In this document: in pieces, positions 62,780 to 64,000 of the stretch
How the letters are laid out: every line of letters starts with the position of its first letter
Numbering within the stretch: position 1 is the first letter of the stretch
Assembly: GCF_945881795.1 (NCBI RefSeq)
Contig: NZ_CAMCVG010000002.1
Location: 1-64,000, forward strand
DNA: 64,000 nt
From: Rhodoferax sp. OV413
GTDB taxonomy: Bacteria > Pseudomonadota > Gammaproteobacteria > Burkholderiales > Burkholderiaceae_C
Reading direction: 5' to 3'
The notes under the pieces: model-generated
Database searches by the model: none
What the model saw: the letters and a program-made list of their open reading frames with translations, nothing else
Told to the model about the DNA's origin: nothing
Program-made: the position numbers and the translations under genes

Positions 62780-63892
62780 TTAGCTTTCTTTCTTTTGACG
62801 TTGCATTAACAGGGCAAGGTCCGCGGCATAGCGCTGTGCCTGTTCCATATCGATGTTAGCTTGGCCACGTTGCGGTTGGCCGGTGGGAAATTCGATCATC
62901 ACGCGGGTGTCTTCACCGTCGACAATAGACATCCGCATGTTGCCGCCATGCAGCCCGATGATGCGGTTGACCAGTGGCAGGCCCAGGCGGGCATTGGCCT
63001 GCTCAGGGCGGCGCGTATCAAACAGGTCGCGGGTTTCAATGCCCTTGTCCTCGGGGCTGATGGCGCCCTGGTTACGCACGCTGATCAGCATGTATTCGCC
63101 AGAAAGCTGATAGCTAATCGATACGTTGCAATCGACGCCGGCTTTGACTGCCTTGCGTGAGTGGGTGAGCGCGTTGTCAAAGGCCTCATACAGCGCGCGC
63201 TTGATCAGGCGGTTGTTGCCATAGAGGGGCGGCAAATCGCTGGGGGGCGGCTTTACCTCAAAGCGGACTTTGTTGGTGATGGCCTTTTCTTTCAGCGCGT
63301 CCAGGGTTTGGTTGATGACCGCTGTGATGTCCATGCGGTCGTCCATCACCATCGACTCTTCGCCAAACACCGCCAGCAAATCGGCCAGGCGGCGGAGGCG
63401 GTCGTCGAGCTCAGCAACCGCTGTGTCAAACTTTTGACCACCCTCGCCGGACGGGAGCGAGCCCAGCATGGTGGACACCTTGCGCATCGGCGGGCTCAGC
63501 TCGTCCCGGAGCAACTGAATAATTTCATCGATGCCCATGCGGTTGCTTTTGACGCCGGGGCCGGCGGGCGCCTCTTCGCCGCCCTCGGGGGGCGAGCCCA
63601 CAAAGGCAATGTCCAGCCCGGACGGGCCGGCCATGAAGGTGCCGTTCATCTTTTTGTTTTCGCCCACACCCACAGCTGCTTGGTAGGGCAGCTTGATTTT
63701 GCCGAGGGCAATAGCCTGGGCCAGATTCTTGATGATGACTTTTCCGCTCATGGCTTCGAGCGGTTTATCAGGATGGGTGCGCGCCGCCGGGTTGGCGTAG
63801 GTGGCCGTGCCGTTCACCCCGAAAGTGATCATTGGCAAGGGCATGGCATCAAACAGGGCATTTACCGATGGTTGATGGTAGTTGACTGCCAT
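62780..63892 (-). CDS. Histidine kinase-like ATPase with PAS domain and no phospho-acceptor His
   Basis: 370 residues. Residues about 5-95 look PAS-like (ALFDAMPLPMITFGVNGTATYANPAA). A dimerisation-like helix follows, but the H-box position reads LLRDELSPPMRKVSTML, with Asp130 where His is expected. The ATPase domain is recognisable (LIKRALYEAFDNALTHS, ARLGLPLVNRIIGLHGG) though its G boxes are weak. It may bind ATP and regulate the two downstream partners rather than phosphorylate them. First gene of the operon; 108 bp upstream of it are in the window. Confidence 0.82.
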   Translation of the reverse strand: MAVNYHQPSVNALFDAMPLPMITFGVNGTATYANPAARTHPDKPLEAMSGKVIIKNLAQAIALGKIKLPYQAAVGVGENKKMNGTFMAGPSGLDIAFVGSPPEGGEEAPAGPGVKSNRMGIDEIIQLLRDELSPPMRKVSTMLGSLPSGEGGQKFDTAVAELDDRLRRLADLLAVFGEESMVMDDRMDITAVINQTLDALKEKAITNKVRFEVKPPPSDLPPLYGNNRLIKRALYEAFDNALTHSRKAVKAGVDCNVSISYQLSGEYMLISVRNQGAISPEDKGIETRDLFDTRRPEQANARLGLPLVNRIIGLHGGNMRMSIVDGEDTRVMIEFPTGQPQRGQANIDMEQAQRYAADLALLMQRQKKES

Positions 63893-64000
63893 TGGAGCAA
63901 TTCCTCGTGCTTTAAGTTCTGTTTAATGTATCAAATTTATCAGTAAATGCAAGTAAACCCTGGACCGTGATTGCTGTTTTCACGTCTGATTTCAATAACC

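Overview
The window looks like the chromosome of a G+C-rich betaproteobacterium of the order Burkholderiales, most likely Comamonadaceae. This is inferred from gene content and order (rpoZ-gmk-yicC, rph-rdgB-hemW, a UraD-AllC fusion beside PuuE/UraH, PuuD-type urate oxidase) and from a short dispersed repeat that resembles repeats I associate with that family; no database search was possible.

Layout. 1-7.4 kb: housekeeping genes (5' part of spoT/relA, rpoZ, gmk, yicC), then a Ser/Thr kinase and PP2C phosphatase pair leading into rph, rdgB and hemW. 7.4-13.3 kb: an MFS exporter, two small proteins, tRNA-Ser(UGA), cytochrome b561 with two YceI proteins, and a large receiver-like/TPR protein. 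13.4-20.7 kb: first half of a purine catabolic locus (M20 amidohydrolase, UraD-AllC fusion, puuE, uraH, xdhC, puuD). 20.8-34.3 kb: an accessory block with a decayed HEPN/MNT module, a truncated copy of the neighbouring deaminase gene, a broken dctP, and a D-glucarate/galactarate/uronate operon (udh, lactonase, TRAP transporter, Bug protein, garD, garL, garR, a GntR regulator and gudD). 34.4-50.5 kb: second half of the purine locus (8-oxoguanine deaminase, glycerate 2-kinase, Crp-like regulator, xdhB, xdhA, nucleoside-type ABC transporter, adenine deaminase, guanine deaminase) with queE-queD embedded. 50.5-57.2 kb: a beta-propeller lipoprotein, dcd, an RhlE-type helicase, apaH, a CBS/CNNM protein and a YdcF protein. 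57.5-63.9 kb: two convergent signalling operons, one with two proteins carrying an N-terminal excisionase-like HTH and a C-terminal receiver around a soluble histidine kinase, the other with a histidine kinase-like protein lacking the usual His, a CheY-like receiver and a triple-PAS membrane kinase.

How the genes fit together. Adenine, guanine and 8-oxoguanine deaminases feed xanthine dehydrogenase (XdhAB, matured by XdhC). PuuD, UraH and UraD then give allantoin, PuuE opens it and AllC degrades allantoate. In the inserted block, uronates are oxidised by Udh, and aldarates are dehydrated by GudD/GarD, cleaved by GarL to pyruvate and tartronate semialdehyde, and reduced by GarR to glycerate. 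The glycerate 2-kinase beside the block can serve this route and also purine-derived glyoxylate.

The most interesting signals are: a dispersed element of about 54 bp (18 codons) that sits in frame inside several purine-catabolism genes; a roughly 12.7-kb catabolic block bounded by direct copies of the end of the 8-oxoguanine deaminase gene; and the convergent signalling cluster with HTH-first response regulators and a probable pseudokinase.
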